This document shows positions 20,203 through 29,807 of a stretch of DNA of 64,000 nucleotides, piece by piece. The stretch is from Paracerasibacillus soli (lineage in GTDB: Bacteria > Bacillota > Bacilli > Bacillales > Amphibacillaceae): assembly GCF_034006335.1 (NCBI RefSeq), contig NZ_JAWDIQ010000001.1, one strand, 5' to 3'. Within the stretch, counting starts at the first letter, position 1, and every line of letters begins with the position of its first letter. A program made the position numbers and the translations under genes. The notes beneath the pieces were generated by a model, which was not told the origin of the DNA, ran no database searches, and worked only from the letters and a program-made list of their open reading frames with translations.

Positions 20203-20808
20203 ATGGCAAATGTAAAATTAGCTGTAGTTTATTACAGTTCAACAGGTACGAATTATCAAATGGCAAAATGGGCAGAAGAAGCTGGTAAAGCTGCTGGTGC
20301 TGAAGTACGTGTATTGCGTGCACCTGAACTAGCACCTGAGGCTGCAATTGCTTCAAATCCAGCATGGAAAGCGCATTGGGATGCAACTAAAGATGTGATT
20401 CCTGAAGCAACATCTGAAGATTTAGAATGGGCTGATGCAATTCTATTTAGTGTTGCGACACGTTTCGGTGGAATTGCATCTCAAATGAAACAATACCTTG
20501 ATATGCAAGGTGGACTTTGGGCAAAAGGTGCGCTAGTTAATAAAGTAGTAAGTGCCATGTCATCTGCACAAAATAATCACGGTGGGCAAGAGGCAAGCAT
20601 ATTATCTCTTTATACTTCACTTATGCACTGGGGTGCTATTATTGCAGCGCCAGGTTACTCAGATCCAGTATTATTTACAACAGGTGGAAATCCATATGGT
20701 GCGAGTGTGACTGTTGATGGAGAAGGTAACATGGTAAACGATGTGAAACCTGCAGTTGATGTACAAGTGAAACGTTTAATTGATATTGCAGCACGAATAA
20801 AAGGTTAA
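20203..20808 (+). CDS. wrbA: NAD(P)H:quinone oxidoreductase WrbA
   Basis: WrbA is a flavodoxin-like FMN enzyme that reduces quinones by two electrons and so avoids semiquinone radicals. The intact 201-residue protein shows the phosphate-binding loop YYSSTGTNYQMAKWAEE, the RFGGIASQMKQYLD segment and STGG-like FTTGGNPYGAS, all typical of the WrbA family. It has a strong AAAGGAGATA ribosome site and its own promoter with an MhqR-type operator. With mhqR next door this forms a compact quinone-stress response. Confidence 0.92.
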   Translation: MANVKLAVVYYSSTGTNYQMAKWAEEAGKAAGAEVRVLRAPELAPEAAIASNPAWKAHWDATKDVIPEATSEDLEWADAILFSVATRFGGIASQMKQYLDMQGGLWAKGALVNKVVSAMSSAQNNHGGQEASILSLYTSLMHWGAIIAAPGYSDPVLFTTGGNPYGASVTVDGEGNMVNDVKPAVDVQVKRLIDIAARIKG

Positions 20809-20828
20809 TAAAAGGACGTTGTAAAGAA

Positions 20829-20868
20829 GGGTCTGACCCCCATAGTAATTTGGGGCAGACCTTTTTGT
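20829..20868 (+). terminator. Intrinsic terminator of wrbA
   Basis: GGGTCTGACCCC pairs with GGGGCAGACC (one bulge) around ATAGTAATTT and is followed by TTTTTGTTTTG. The same GGGTCTGACCCC core recurs near 44798. Confidence 0.85.
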
Positions 20869-20899
20869 TTTGTTCAAGGACAGACGTCGTTGATCCATA

Positions 20900-22069
20900 T
20901 TACTCTGTCTTTATTCGCTGTAACGACTGATTAGCTAATTGCATGAGTGTCATATCATCCATAGGTGGATTGTGTAATCCAGCGCGAACATCTCGATAAT
21001 ATCGTTGCAATGGATTCTTTTCAGATAAACTTCTTGCTCCAACTATACGCATTGCTAAATCGATTACATGAATCGCTTCATTCACGACTTCGTATTTTAC
21101 CGCACCAAGTTCAGGTTGCATCGTTTCACGAATTAGCGAATTGCTTTTATCCCATTTATTTGCAACACTATAAAGAAAATGCGTGCATTTTACAAGTTTT
21201 AATTCTATTTCACCAAGTTTTTGTTTGACTGTAGGAATTTCCGATATCGTAGTATTAATGCTATTCGGTGAATAGGATTTCGCAAAGTTAACGGCAACTT
21301 CTTGGGCCGCTTTTGCAATGCCTAAATAGCAGGCTGGTATATGCAGTAACCATCCTTGGGGTGATTTCTTACCTGGTGTTCGTTTATTAACAAAATCACT
21401 TTCCGCGATGACAACGTCTTTTAAGATTAAATCGTGACTACCTGTTGCGCGCATTGCGATTGCATCCCACGTTTCTTCTACTATTACACCAGGTAAATAA
21501 TGTTGAATTAAAAAGTCTCCAACTTCACCTGTATCCTCAATTGTAGCACTAACGTTGAAGTGGGTAAGCATAGGAGCCATCGTTGTAAATGTTTTACGGC
21601 CGTTTATCTTCCAACCATTGTTCGTTTTTTTAGCAGTTGTTTCAGGCTTACCTCCACGAGTAGGACTTCCGGTAGCAGGTTCGGTAGCAGAATTGTTGAT
21701 GAGAGCCCCGTTATTTAATACGAGATTTGCAAGTTGGCGATATTTTTTTATCCCCCATATATTGTTTTCACCAAGATTTTTCATAATCCCCATATGCCAA
21801 CCAATAGATAGGGCAGTAGAACCATCTGCTTTTGCTATAATTTCTTGATGTTTTAACATTTCATATAAAGAGATTCCCATCCCACCATATTGTTGTGGAA
21901 TAGTTAGCCCTGTATATTCAATGGCAATGAGATCTTTCATGTTTTCAAAAGGAAAACTTGCTTGTTTATCATGTTGGTAAGCACGAGATGAGAAGACATG
22001 CACCGTTTCTTTCATCAGTTTAATCCGTTGGTCCATCGATTTACATGAAGTTAATTTCAAATCATACAT
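20900..22069 (-). CDS. ydbM: Acyl-CoA dehydrogenase family protein, YdbM-like
   Basis: Intact 389-residue flavoprotein. Family marks include LTIPQQYGGMGISLYEML, the flavin-binding region NNSATEPATGSPTRGGKPET, WKINGRKTFTTMAPML, MRATGSHDLILKDVVI and the C-terminal RYYRDVRAGLHNPP. Length is normal. The gene resembles B. subtilis YdbM, whose substrate is unsettled; the unusual ATEPATGSP loop sets this branch apart from classical fatty-acid enzymes. It is a single minus-strand gene with no other beta-oxidation gene nearby. Confidence 0.85.
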   Translation of the reverse strand: MYDLKLTSCKSMDQRIKLMKETVHVFSSRAYQHDKQASFPFENMKDLIAIEYTGLTIPQQYGGMGISLYEMLKHQEIIAKADGSTALSIGWHMGIMKNLGENNIWGIKKYRQLANLVLNNGALINNSATEPATGSPTRGGKPETTAKKTNNGWKINGRKTFTTMAPMLTHFNVSATIEDTGEVGDFLIQHYLPGVIVEETWDAIAMRATGSHDLILKDVVIAESDFVNKRTPGKKSPQGWLLHIPACYLGIAKAAQEVAVNFAKSYSPNSINTTISEIPTVKQKLGEIELKLVKCTHFLYSVANKWDKSNSLIRETMQPELGAVKYEVVNEAIHVIDLAMRIVGARSLSEKNPLQRYYRDVRAGLHNPPMDDMTLMQLANQSLQRIKTE

Positions 22070-22151
22070 CCCCTTTGCAAAAATGTTATGATTATGTATG
22101 ATTATTCCATTGATTCAGAAACTGTTCAAATATATTGTTTTTAACGTACTT

Positions 22152-22250
22152 CCGAAAGAAGTCTCCCTCTTCAATCGTGTGAAGGGCGTAGCCCAACGGT
22201 AAGTGGGAGATGAATTTCGGTTGGGTGACAGCCCAAAGTCTTTTTCTTTT
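22152..22250 (+). repeat. IS left-end hairpin followed by an inward-reading terminator
   Basis: CCGAAA...TTTCGG and TCTCCC...GGGAGA give nested stems (22152-22220) with an internal GGGC-GTA-GCCC hairpin. Directly after it TTGGG-TGACAG-CCCAA is followed by AGTCTTTTTCTTTT (22221-22250), an intrinsic terminator that would shield tnpA from outside transcription. An extended -10 (TGGTATAAT, 22267-22275) just downstream is a likely tnpA promoter. Confidence 0.65.
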
Positions 22251-22307
22251 GCCTCTTTGCTCAATATGGTATAATCAGTCATATAAAGTGTTGGAGTTGA
22301 TATTATA

Positions 22308-22707
22308 ATGGAGTTGGACAGTAATAACCACTCGGTGTTCTCGATGTATTACCATCTTGTGTTAGTCGTAAAGTATCGAAGGAAAGTAATAGAAGATACT
22401 ATTTCAGACTATGCTAAAGATAAATTTGTGTCGTTGAGTGAAAAATATAATATCACATTAGTTGAATGGAACCACGATATTGATCATATTCATATTTTGT
22501 TCAAAGCACACCCCAACAGTGAATTATCGAAATTCATCAATGCCTATAAAAGTGCCAGTTCAAGACTTATCAAGAAGGATTTTCCTCAAGTTCGAAAAAA
22601 AGTTATGGAAGGAAATGTTTTGGTCAAGAAGTTTTTGTTTGTTGACGACTGGTGGTTCACCTATTGAGGTGGTGAAAAAATATATTGAAAGTCAAGGGAT
22701 AAAGTGA
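22308..22707 (+). CDS. tnpA: IS200/IS605 transposase TnpA, Y1 HUH type (frameshifted)
   Basis: TnpA cuts and joins single-stranded element ends. ATG 22308 opens MELDSNNHSVFSMYYHLVLV and then VKYRRKVI. The HUH metal motif is HDIDHIHILF. The frame breaks at the A7 run at 22596-22602; removing one A gives VRKKLWKEMFWSRSFCLLTT and then GGSPIEVVKKYIESQGIK with the catalytic Tyr. Restored length ~132 residues is normal. If the indel is real the transposase lacks its Tyr helix and is dead; if it is an error the element may be mobile. Confidence 0.9.
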
Positions 22708-22718
22708 GGTGATTTGAT

Positions 22719-23830
22719 ATGGCTAAACAAAATAAAGCGTACAAGTTCAGGTTATATCCCACAAATGAACAGGCTTTGATTATACGCAAAACTTTCGGAT
22801 GTGTTCGTTTTGTCTACAATAAGATGTTAGCTGAACGAAAAGGGACTTATGAGTTATTAAAAGATGATAAAGATGCCTTAAAAAAGGTGAAGCACCCTAC
22901 TCCTGCCAAATATAAAAAGGATTATGAGTGGCTAAAGGAAGTAGATTCATTAGCGCTAGCGAACGCACAACTAAACTTGGATAAAGCATATAAAGCATTC
23001 TTCAAAAGGAATGCCAAGTTCCCGAAATTCAAAAGTAAACGACACAAGCAAAGCTATACAACAAATCTTGTAAACGGTAATATTCAGTTGTTGGATGGTC
23101 ATATCAAATTACCTAAACTAAAAACAGTCAAAGTCAAACAACATAGAAAGATACCATCAGAACACAAAATTAAATCTTGTACCCTATCTATGACTTCATC
23201 GGGAAATACTATATTTCTATTCTTACAGAATACGAGAAGGAGATAGAAAGCAAAAAAATTGAAAAAGTAGTCGGGTTAGATTTTGCGATGGATGGGTTGT
23301 TTGTCGATAGCGAGGGTGAGAAAGCCAATTACCCTAAATTTTATCGACAAATGCTTGCTAAATTAGCAATTGAACAACGTAAACTTTCTCGTAAAAAGAA
23401 AGGCTCTTCTAATTGGGATAAACAACGTATTCGAGTAGCTAAAATTCAAGAAAAGGTCGTAAATCAACGGAAGAACTTTCTTCATCATAAGTCAAAGGAA
23501 TTAGTAACTAACTATGATGCTGTTGTGATTGAAGATTTAGATATGAAAGCTATGTCACAAGCACTAAATTTTGGTAAAAGCGTAGCTGATAATGGATGGG
23601 GTATGTTCACCTCTTTCTTACAGTACAAACTGAAAGAACAAGGGAAACAACTTATCAAAATCGACAAGTGGTTTCCATCTACAAAAAGCTGTTCAGCATG
23701 CGGTTCGATAAAAGAAGTTAAATTATCAGAACGTACCTATCAATGCCCTTGTGGACTAAATATTGATAGAGATTACAATTCAGCACTCAATATCAAAAAA
23801 GAAGGCATTCGCTTATTAGCAAGTGCCTAA
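22719..23830 (+). CDS. tnpB: RNA-guided nuclease TnpB of IS605 (frameshifted)
   Basis: TnpB is the RNA-guided DNA nuclease that helps IS605 elements persist and is ancestral to Cas12. ATG 22719 opens MAKQNKAYKFRLYPTNEQ and the helical RNA/DNA-binding half. The frame breaks at GGGAAATAC near 23208; one added A gives GKYYISILTEYEKEIESKK. The RuvC residues are present: Asp in VGLDFAMDG, Glu in VVIEDLDMKAM and Asp in NIDRDYNSALNI, with a zinc knuckle CSACG...CPCG. Length ~370 residues, compact but normal. It begins 12 bp after tnpA. Confidence 0.92.
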
Positions 23831-23955
23831 TGAAAATATAAACTCGTGGAACAAGAGGGTTAGCTTGGTCCATTTCGCCAGCTACTAAAAGTGTCGATTA
23901 CCCAAGAAGCCCCCACTTCAAGCGATCCGTAAGGGTGGTAAGTGGTGGGAGTAGT
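23831..23955 (+). ncRNA. IS605 right end, probable omega-RNA scaffold
   Basis: After the tnpB stop, ~125 non-coding bases end in a hairpin pairing CCCCCACTT (23910-23918) with AAGTGGTGGG (23940-23949). In studied IS605 elements the right end forms the omega RNA that guides TnpB, with the guide taken from flanking DNA just past the element. By that rule the guide here would read the first bases of gpmA's 3' end from about 23956. Position is inferred from family knowledge. Confidence 0.5.
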
Positions 23956-24645
23956 TCACTCTAAATAATAACTTCTTAGAGGGATTAAGTTTTCATCTAA
24001 TTCATAAACGAATGGAACTGTGTTTGGTATATTAAAATTAGCAATTTCGTCATCCGTTTTTTTATCTAAATATTGAACAAGTGCTCGAATTGTGTTGCCG
24101 TGTGCCGCAACAATGATATGTTTGTTATGATTTAACTGTGGCACAATTTCGTGATGCCAGTACTGCAAAACTCGTTTTTCCGTATCGATTAAATTTTCAG
24201 TGTAAGGAAGTAATGTTTTGTCCATATTTTGGTATTTTGGGTCTTGAACAAGAGCTTCAAATGTAGACTCATCTAATTTTGGAGGACGGACATGTGCAGA
24301 TCGACGCCATTCATGTACTTGTTTCTCCCCATATTTTGTTGTGATGTCGGCTTTACTTTTCCCTTGTAAGTCACCATAATGTCGTTCATTTAACCGCCAT
24401 GTTTTGTATAGGGGAATCCACATCAAATCCATCTCATGTAAAATAATCCATAATGTACGTATAGCGCGTTTTAGTACTGATGTATAACCAATATCAAAAG
24501 TTAACCCGTGCTTACTTAATATTTTCCCAGCTTCCCTTGCTTGATTATAACCTTCATCTGTTAAATCAACGTCCAACCAACCAGTAAAACGGTTTTCGAG
24601 ATTAAATTTACTTTGACCATGGCGTATAAAAACTATTTTCTTCAT
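23956..24645 (-). CDS. gpmA: 2,3-bisphosphoglycerate-dependent phosphoglycerate mutase
   Basis: GpmA interconverts 3- and 2-phosphoglycerate in glycolysis using a phospho-His. The protein is 229 residues. The catalytic RHGQSKFNLENRFTGWLDVD is at residues 8-27, followed by SVLKRAIRTLW, RLNERHYGDLQGKSKAD and AAHGNTIRALV with the second His. The C-terminus (LIPLRSYYLE) is as short as in staphylococci. The stop codon touches the IS605 right end, so the insertion may have set or changed the last residues. It starts at ATG 24645 after a GGAGGTACC site. Confidence 0.92.
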   Translation of the reverse strand: MKKIVFIRHGQSKFNLENRFTGWLDVDLTDEGYNQAREAGKILSKHGLTFDIGYTSVLKRAIRTLWIILHEMDLMWIPLYKTWRLNERHYGDLQGKSKADITTKYGEKQVHEWRRSAHVRPPKLDESTFEALVQDPKYQNMDKTLLPYTENLIDTEKRVLQYWHHEIVPQLNHNKHIIVAAHGNTIRALVQYLDKKTDDEIANFNIPNTVPFVYELDENLIPLRSYYLE

Positions 24646-24875
24646 GCGGTACCTCCATTTTCAATTCTTACTGATATTATTTGCCTTAAGTGAATCCGCT
24701 AAAACATTTTCTATAATAGAATCTCCTATACAGAAGATAAGGAACTTTTACCAAGGTTATATATGGTATTAGGAAGAAACTTATTGCAATTTCTGTTATG
24801 ATTAAAGATATGTAGAATGGCTCTGTTACACATTCGGTAACTGAACTTTTATTCGGCTATAAGAGGGGAAAAATC

Positions 24876-27641
24876 GTGAATTTTGATTACAATCGCAAGA
24901 CAATCGACATAAACAAACTAAAGCGTTGGAAGAAGATAGGGAATAAAATTGCTATTACATTTGGGATTTTATTCTTTCTACTTGTTGTTGGTTGGCCTGC
25001 ATTACAATGGGCAACAGAATATATATGGATGGACTCACTAGGCTTTGGCAATGTCTATGTAACAATATTGCAAAGTAAAATCTTATTGGGAGTAATCGGA
25101 TTTATTTTATTTTCGTTTACTACATACATCATGCTTTTTTGGATTAGACATGCGTATATACGACATTTTGAACCAAAGCAATTACCACCAGTTATTTTGA
25201 ATAGAAAAATAAGTAACCTTATCATGGTAGCGGTTGCGATATTTTTAGGCTTTGTAGGAAGTATGATTATCCAAGGAATTGGTTGGGAACCCGCTTTAAA
25301 GTTGCTTAACTATGCGACGTTTGGAAAAACAGACCCGTATTTTAATATGGATATATCTTTTTATATGTTTATATTGCCATTTTTGCAATTTATTTTATAT
25401 GTTCTATTGGGATTAAGTATCTTTTTCTTACTATTAGAAATCGGAGCTTATTCTGTGTTTCATATGTATAAAAAGAGCCGAACAGCACAATTGCATATGG
25501 GAATTACATTAGGTGTTATTGGACTTTTGTTAGCTGGTATTCATGTTTTAGCTCCATATGGCACATTACTAACAGATCAAGTTAATATTTTTCAAAAGAG
25601 TGTTGTTCATGGTCTTAGTTTTACAGATAAATTAATTAATATTCCAAAAGCGTATTTATTAGCTGCAGTTGCACTTATAGGTGCAATATGGATGATTGTT
25701 TCTTTGTATAGTGGAAAGCTAGAAGCGATGCTTTTACCTATCATTGCTTATGTTGGCCTCGTTATTCTAGGTCAAGGAGCTTCTGTAGTCGTACAAAACT
25801 TTGTCGTATCTCCAAACAATTTACAAGAGAGAAGCCTTTTCTCGAGCAAAACTTAAAGTTTACAAGAGCTGCGTACAATTTAGATAAAATACAGGAAAAG
25901 GAACACCCTGGTAATGAATCACTTACTGGCGAAATGGTAGAAAGAAATAATTTGACCATTGATAATGTGAGATTAAATGATTCGCGACCGTTACTAGACA
26001 TTTATAATCAAATTCAGACGTTCCGAACTTATTATCGTTTTAACGATATGGACATCGATCGTTACAAAATAAATGGAAATTATGAACAAGTGTTTATCGG
26101 TGCAAGGGAATTAAGTACAGATGACCTTCCAGCACAAGCAAAAACATGGGTAAATAAAAACCTGCGCTATACACATGGATACGGCGTTGCGATGAGTCAT
26201 GTTAACAAAGTAACGAGTCAAGGACAACCAGAGTACATGATGAAAAACATTCCTTCAGAAGGGGAATTTGACATTACGCGTCCACAGATTTACTTTGGGA
26301 AGAACCATATCCAAACGTTATTGTAAATTCAAAGGTAGACGAGTTTGATTATCCAACAGGTGGAGATAATGCAACGCATCGTTTTGAAGCAAAATCAGGC
26401 ATACCTTTAAAAGGATTAAATAAATTACTCTTTGCAATTGATTCCGGATCTTTTCGTATGCTTGTCTCGGATCAATTAACAACGGATAGTCAATTATTAA
26501 AGACGAGAAATATAATGGATCGCGTCAAAAAAATTGCGCCATTCTTTGAATATGATGAGGATCCGTATATTGTGATTCGTGATGACGGAACACTCGTATG
26601 GATCATGGATGCTTATGTAAAAGCTGAAAATTATCCATACGCTGAACCATATGAACGTAATGAAAGTTATATCCGAAATTCTGTGAAGGCGGTTGTAGAT
26701 GCATATACGGGTGAAGTGACTTTCTATGTAGCCGATCCGGATGATCCCTTGTTGCAAACATATGCAAATATATTTCCAGAACTTTTAACGTATGAAATAC
26801 CTGAAGATATAAAAGATCATTTTAGGTATCCAGAAAAGTTATTTAAAACGCAAGCAAAAATGTATGGTACATACCATATGTCCAATTTAGAAGTGTTTTA
26901 TAATCGTGAAGATTATTGGCAATTCCCGACTGAAAAATATTTTGATAAAGATATTGAAATGGAACCATATTATATTACGATGAAACTACCGGAATATGAT
27001 GAAGAGGAATTTGTTTTAATGCTCCCATATACACCAAAGAAGAAACAAAATATGATATCGTGGATTGGTGTAAGAAATGATGGCGAGCATTATGGGAAAT
27101 GTTTGTATATCGCTTCCCTAAGCAAAAGAACATTTATGGTCCACAGCAAATTGAAAACCGAATCAACCAAGATAGTGTTATCTCCCAACAATTGAATTTG
27201 TGGGCACAAGGTGGTTCGGAAGTGATAAGAGGAAATTTATTGGCAATTCCAATTGAAGATACGGTATTATATGTTGAACCTGTGTATATCGAATCATCAA
27301 ATGAAACATCATTACCAGAAGTAAAACAGGTCATTATGGCATATGGGGACCATATTGTCATGGAAGAAACATTTGAAAAATCACTAGATAAAATTTTAGA
27401 GGTCATTAACCCAGGTAAAAAGACAGAAGACAAGACAGAAAGTGATAAGCCAGATACGGAGGAAAAAGAAGATACTGGTAAAGATAAACCTTCCCAGCCA
27501 CTATTAGATGCAGATGAATTATTGCAAGAAATTGGTGATAAATTTACTGCATATCGTGAGGCGTTAGCAAACGGAAACTGGGAAAAGGCTGGTAAAATTA
27601 TGGAAGATATAGAAGCGATTTTAGAAGACACAAAAAAATAA
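24876..27641 (+). CDS. UPF0182 (COG1615) large membrane protein (three frameshifts)
   Basis: GTG 24876 follows AAGAGGGGAAA. Seven or so helices fill the first ~320 residues (WKKIGNKIAITFGILFFLLV through LVILGQGASVVVQNFVVSPN); the rest is a large outward domain. The three breaks are near 25829 (one added A gives LQREKPFLEQNLKFTRAAY), 26300 (added G gives FGEEPYPNVIVNSKVDEFDY) and 27100 (added T gives LFVYRFPKQKNIYGPQQIEN). The acidic tail EDKTESDKPDTEEKEDTGKD precedes a last helical segment. Restored length ~922 residues fits the family. Function unknown; known in Lysinibacillus, clostridia and actinobacteria. Confidence 0.88.
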
Positions 27642-27648
27642 TGCATAT

Positions 27649-27730
27649 AAGGGGCTGAACCCTCGTTTTATTACTATAATTAGTAAAATTAATACTAAAT
27701 ATAGTGGTTGGAGGGTCAGCCCTTTTTCTT
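27649..27730 (+). terminator. Strong intrinsic terminator after the UPF0182 gene
   Basis: AGGGGCTGAACCCTC (27650-27664) pairs with GAGGGTCAGCCCCT (27711-27723) with one bulge, around an AT-rich 46-base loop. TTTTTCTT follows. Confidence 0.88.
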
Positions 27731-27956
27731 AGCTTTTTCCTGCAGGTTTAATTTTAAAAGGCTAATTTAAAATAAATATTAATATGCAAACTTTATGAAA
27801 TATATTGGATTGTGATATGAGTCTTATTTTGAGAAGTATGGTATGTTCATTGTTTTTTCACATATTATCAATTAAGGATGAAAGTTGATATTCACTTCAT
27901 GTGATTTAAGACATAAAGATGATATAATGAAATGGTGGAAAGAGGGGTATGTAAAC

Positions 27957-29102
27957 GTGACTAGAATGTTATATATTATCATTGTCGTTTCATTCTTAGA
28001 TACATTTATCCAGTTGCCAATTATAACCCCATACGCAATGGAATTAGGAGCATCTCACGCTTTAACAGGTGCAATTGTTGCGATATATTCATTAACAAAT
28101 ATGATTGGAAACATAATTGGCGGACATTGGATTGACAGATTTGGAAGAAAACGGATGTTGTTAGTTGGTATGCTTTCAGTTGCAATAATTTTGCTGTTTT
28201 ATCCAATTGCTCAGACTGGAAATCAATTATTAATTATTCGTTTCCTTCATGGGTTGGCAGGCGGCGTATTGATCCCAGCAGCTTTTGCTTATACAGGAGA
28301 TAAATCGAAAAAAGGTACAAGAGGGAAAGCGATGGCATTCACTGGTGCTTCGATTGGGATTGCGGCAATTGCAGGTCCAGCGATTGGTGGTGCAATGGCA
28401 GCGCGTTCAAAAATTGAGTATGTATTTATTTTTGTATCTATTTTATTTCTTATTTCTACCATTTTACTTATAAAGTTTGTGAAGGAATCGTTTTATACAA
28501 CAGAAAGAGGAAAATTTACACCGCAAGAATTTATTCCTTTATTAAAAAATCCAGCTATCGTTCAGGCATCTCTTGCCGCATTTGCCTTAATGGTAAGTAA
28601 TGGTACTTTGGCATTTGCGCTACCATTAAAAATTAGCGAAATTGGTCTTACAACAGAATCAACTGGAATGTTATTAAGTACATTTGGAATTATGGCTTTA
28701 ATTGTATTTTTGACTCCAATAAATAAGATTTATGATAAATATTCACCTATCACACTTGTTGTAACTGGTTTAACCTTAATTGGGCTCGCTATATTTTCAT
28801 TAACGTTCATTCATACATTATGGATTGGATTTGTTTTAATGGTTATATATGGCTTGGGATTTGCATTTGTTTTTCCATCAATGAACCGGATGGTTGCGGA
28901 TGTTTCTTCTCAAGAAGATAGAGGTAAAGCATATGGCGTGTTTTATGCATTCTTTTCGTTAGGTGTTGTGGCTGGTTCATCCATTTCAGGGGTTGTTTCA
29001 CAAACGATTGGTTCACCATTTATCGTAAGTGCAATCATTATGATTAGTTGCGGAGTTGGATTAGTAGCAATATCGAGGAAGTTTCGTGTAGAAACCGAGT
29101 AG
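27957..29102 (+). CDS. MFS transporter, drug-efflux type
   Basis: Intact protein of ~381 residues with 12 predicted helices. GTG 27957 lies nine bases after AGAGGGG and puts VTRMLYIIIVVSFLDTF at the N-terminus; longer starts have no ribosome site. Helices 2-3 carry the MFS loop GGHWIDRFGRKRML, and helix 5 resembles motif C (GASIGIAAIAGPAIGGAM), typical of antiporters. The substrate is unknown. It is a single gene closed by a terminator. Confidence 0.82.
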   Translation: MTRMLYIIIVVSFLDTFIQLPIITPYAMELGASHALTGAIVAIYSLTNMIGNIIGGHWIDRFGRKRMLLVGMLSVAIILLFYPIAQTGNQLLIIRFLHGLAGGVLIPAAFAYTGDKSKKGTRGKAMAFTGASIGIAAIAGPAIGGAMAARSKIEYVFIFVSILFLISTILLIKFVKESFYTTERGKFTPQEFIPLLKNPAIVQASLAAFALMVSNGTLAFALPLKISEIGLTTESTGMLLSTFGIMALIVFLTPINKIYDKYSPITLVVTGLTLIGLAIFSLTFIHTLWIGFVLMVIYGLGFAFVFPSMNRMVADVSSQEDRGKAYGVFYAFFSLGVVAGSSISGVVSQTIGSPFIVSAIIMISCGVGLVAISRKFRVETE

Positions 29103-29115
29103 TTTTTATGTATGA

Positions 29116-29172
29116 AGAGAGGCCGGAACATTGGGGAAAACCTTTATGTCCCGGCTCTTTTTATTTTTTAGC
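29116..29172 (+). terminator. Intrinsic terminator of the MFS gene
   Basis: AGAG-G-CCGG-A-ACAT pairs with ATGT-C-CCGGCTCT, followed by TTTTTATTTTTT. Confidence 0.82.
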
Positions 29173-29197
29173 TTTTCTCCAAAGGATAAAAAGTGAC

Positions 29198-29233
29198 TAG
29201 GCCGAAAAAAATCAGATCTTTTCGACCTAGCCC
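29198..29233 (-). terminator. Terminator of the leftward yjcZ cluster
   Basis: CTAGG-C-CGAAAA and TTTTCG-A-CCTAG pair around AAATCAGATC. On the minus strand the hairpin is followed by TCACTTTTTATCC, 25 bases after the last yjcZ stop. Confidence 0.7.
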
Positions 29234-29257
29234 CAAACATTTATAGCATATCATGTT

Positions 29258-29404
29258 TTAGCACCATGCGGCGCCAACAATGATGAGTAAAATAAACAAT
29301 ACAACGATTAACGCAAAGCCACGACCAGCTCCATAACCAGCACCGGCTACTTGACCGCCGCCATATCCGTAACTAGGGCAACCGCAACCAAATCCAAATC
29401 CCAT
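29258..29404 (-). CDS. YjcZ-family sporulation miniprotein (48 aa)
   Basis: Start ATG 29404 follows GGAGGGATTTC. The protein has a Gly/Cys/Tyr-rich N-terminus (GFGFGCGCPSYGYGGGQ) and one C-terminal hydrophobic helix FALIVVLFILLIIVGAAW, ending in Cys. This is the YjcZ architecture, found in multiple copies in spore formers and associated with spores or the mother-cell membrane; function is not settled. It is the last of three tandem paralogues. Confidence 0.88.
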   Translation of the reverse strand: MGFGFGCGCPSYGYGGGQVAGAGYGAGRGFALIVVLFILLIIVGAAWC

Positions 29405-29525
29405 GAAATCCCTCCTTATTATGTCGCTTTAATGGGGAGAAAAATACACTACGTTCTATTGTCATGTTTGCATGACCATGTTCGTAGGTTTCACCCACCA
29501 GTGAATGAAAAATCAGCGTTTGATA

Positions 29526-29660
29526 TTAACAAAAATATGCTGCACCTACAATGATAAGCAGGATAAAGAGCACTACGATTAACGCAAATCCGCCACCTGA
29601 ACCATATCCTCCTTGACCTGTTTCATAACCTGAACCATATCCGCAATAATTACCAAACAT
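29526..29660 (-). CDS. YjcZ-family sporulation miniprotein (44 aa)
   Basis: ATG 29660 follows GGAGGTTTTATAA. It begins MFGNYCGYGSGYETGQGG and ends with the same helix FALIVVLFILLIIVGAAYF plus a terminal Cys. The helix is nearly identical to those of the genes on either side, down to many codons, which points to tandem duplication. Each copy keeps its own strong ribosome site. Confidence 0.88.
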   Translation of the reverse strand: MFGNYCGYGSGYETGQGGYGSGGGFALIVVLFILLIIVGAAYFC

Positions 29661-29699
29661 TTATAAAACCTCCCAATTCAAAATTCAAGAATGTTTGTT

Positions 29700-29807
29700 T
29701 TAATAGCCGTAGCCTACGTAAGCTGATCCTACAATAATTAGTAGGATAAAGAGCACTACAATAAGAGCAAATCCGAAACCGCCACCATATCCTGCTCCTT
29801 CACTCAT
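29700..29807 (-). CDS. YjcZ-family sporulation miniprotein (35 aa)
   Basis: ATG 29807 follows GGAGGTGTTGTTTAG. The shortest copy reads MSEGAGYGGGFGFALIVVLF then ILLIIVGSAYVGYGY. It lacks Cys, unlike the other two copies. It would be first in the leftward transcript. Confidence 0.86.
   Translation of the reverse strand: MSEGAGYGGGFGFALIVVLFILLIIVGSAYVGYGY

Larger units (their letters stand above)
22146..23955 (+). mobile_element. IS200/IS605-family insertion sequence (tnpA + tnpB)
   Basis: A ~1.8-kb element inserted between two minus-strand genes. It has no terminal inverted repeats but carries sub-terminal hairpins at both ends with shared sequence (GAAG-C-rich-CTTCAA...GGTAAGTGG), as expected for this single-strand transposing family. 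The left boundary is placed after TTTTTAAC (ends 22145), a plausible target/TAM. The right boundary lies in GTAGTTCAC next to the gpmA stop. Exact ends are inferred. Both genes carry single-base frameshifts like those of the host genes around them. Confidence 0.85.

Noticed and set aside
27134..27646. 170-codon minus-strand frame opposite the UPF0182 gene
   Set aside because: Serine-rich translation arises from the reverse complement of the acidic tail; no start signal and it overlaps a well-supported gene.
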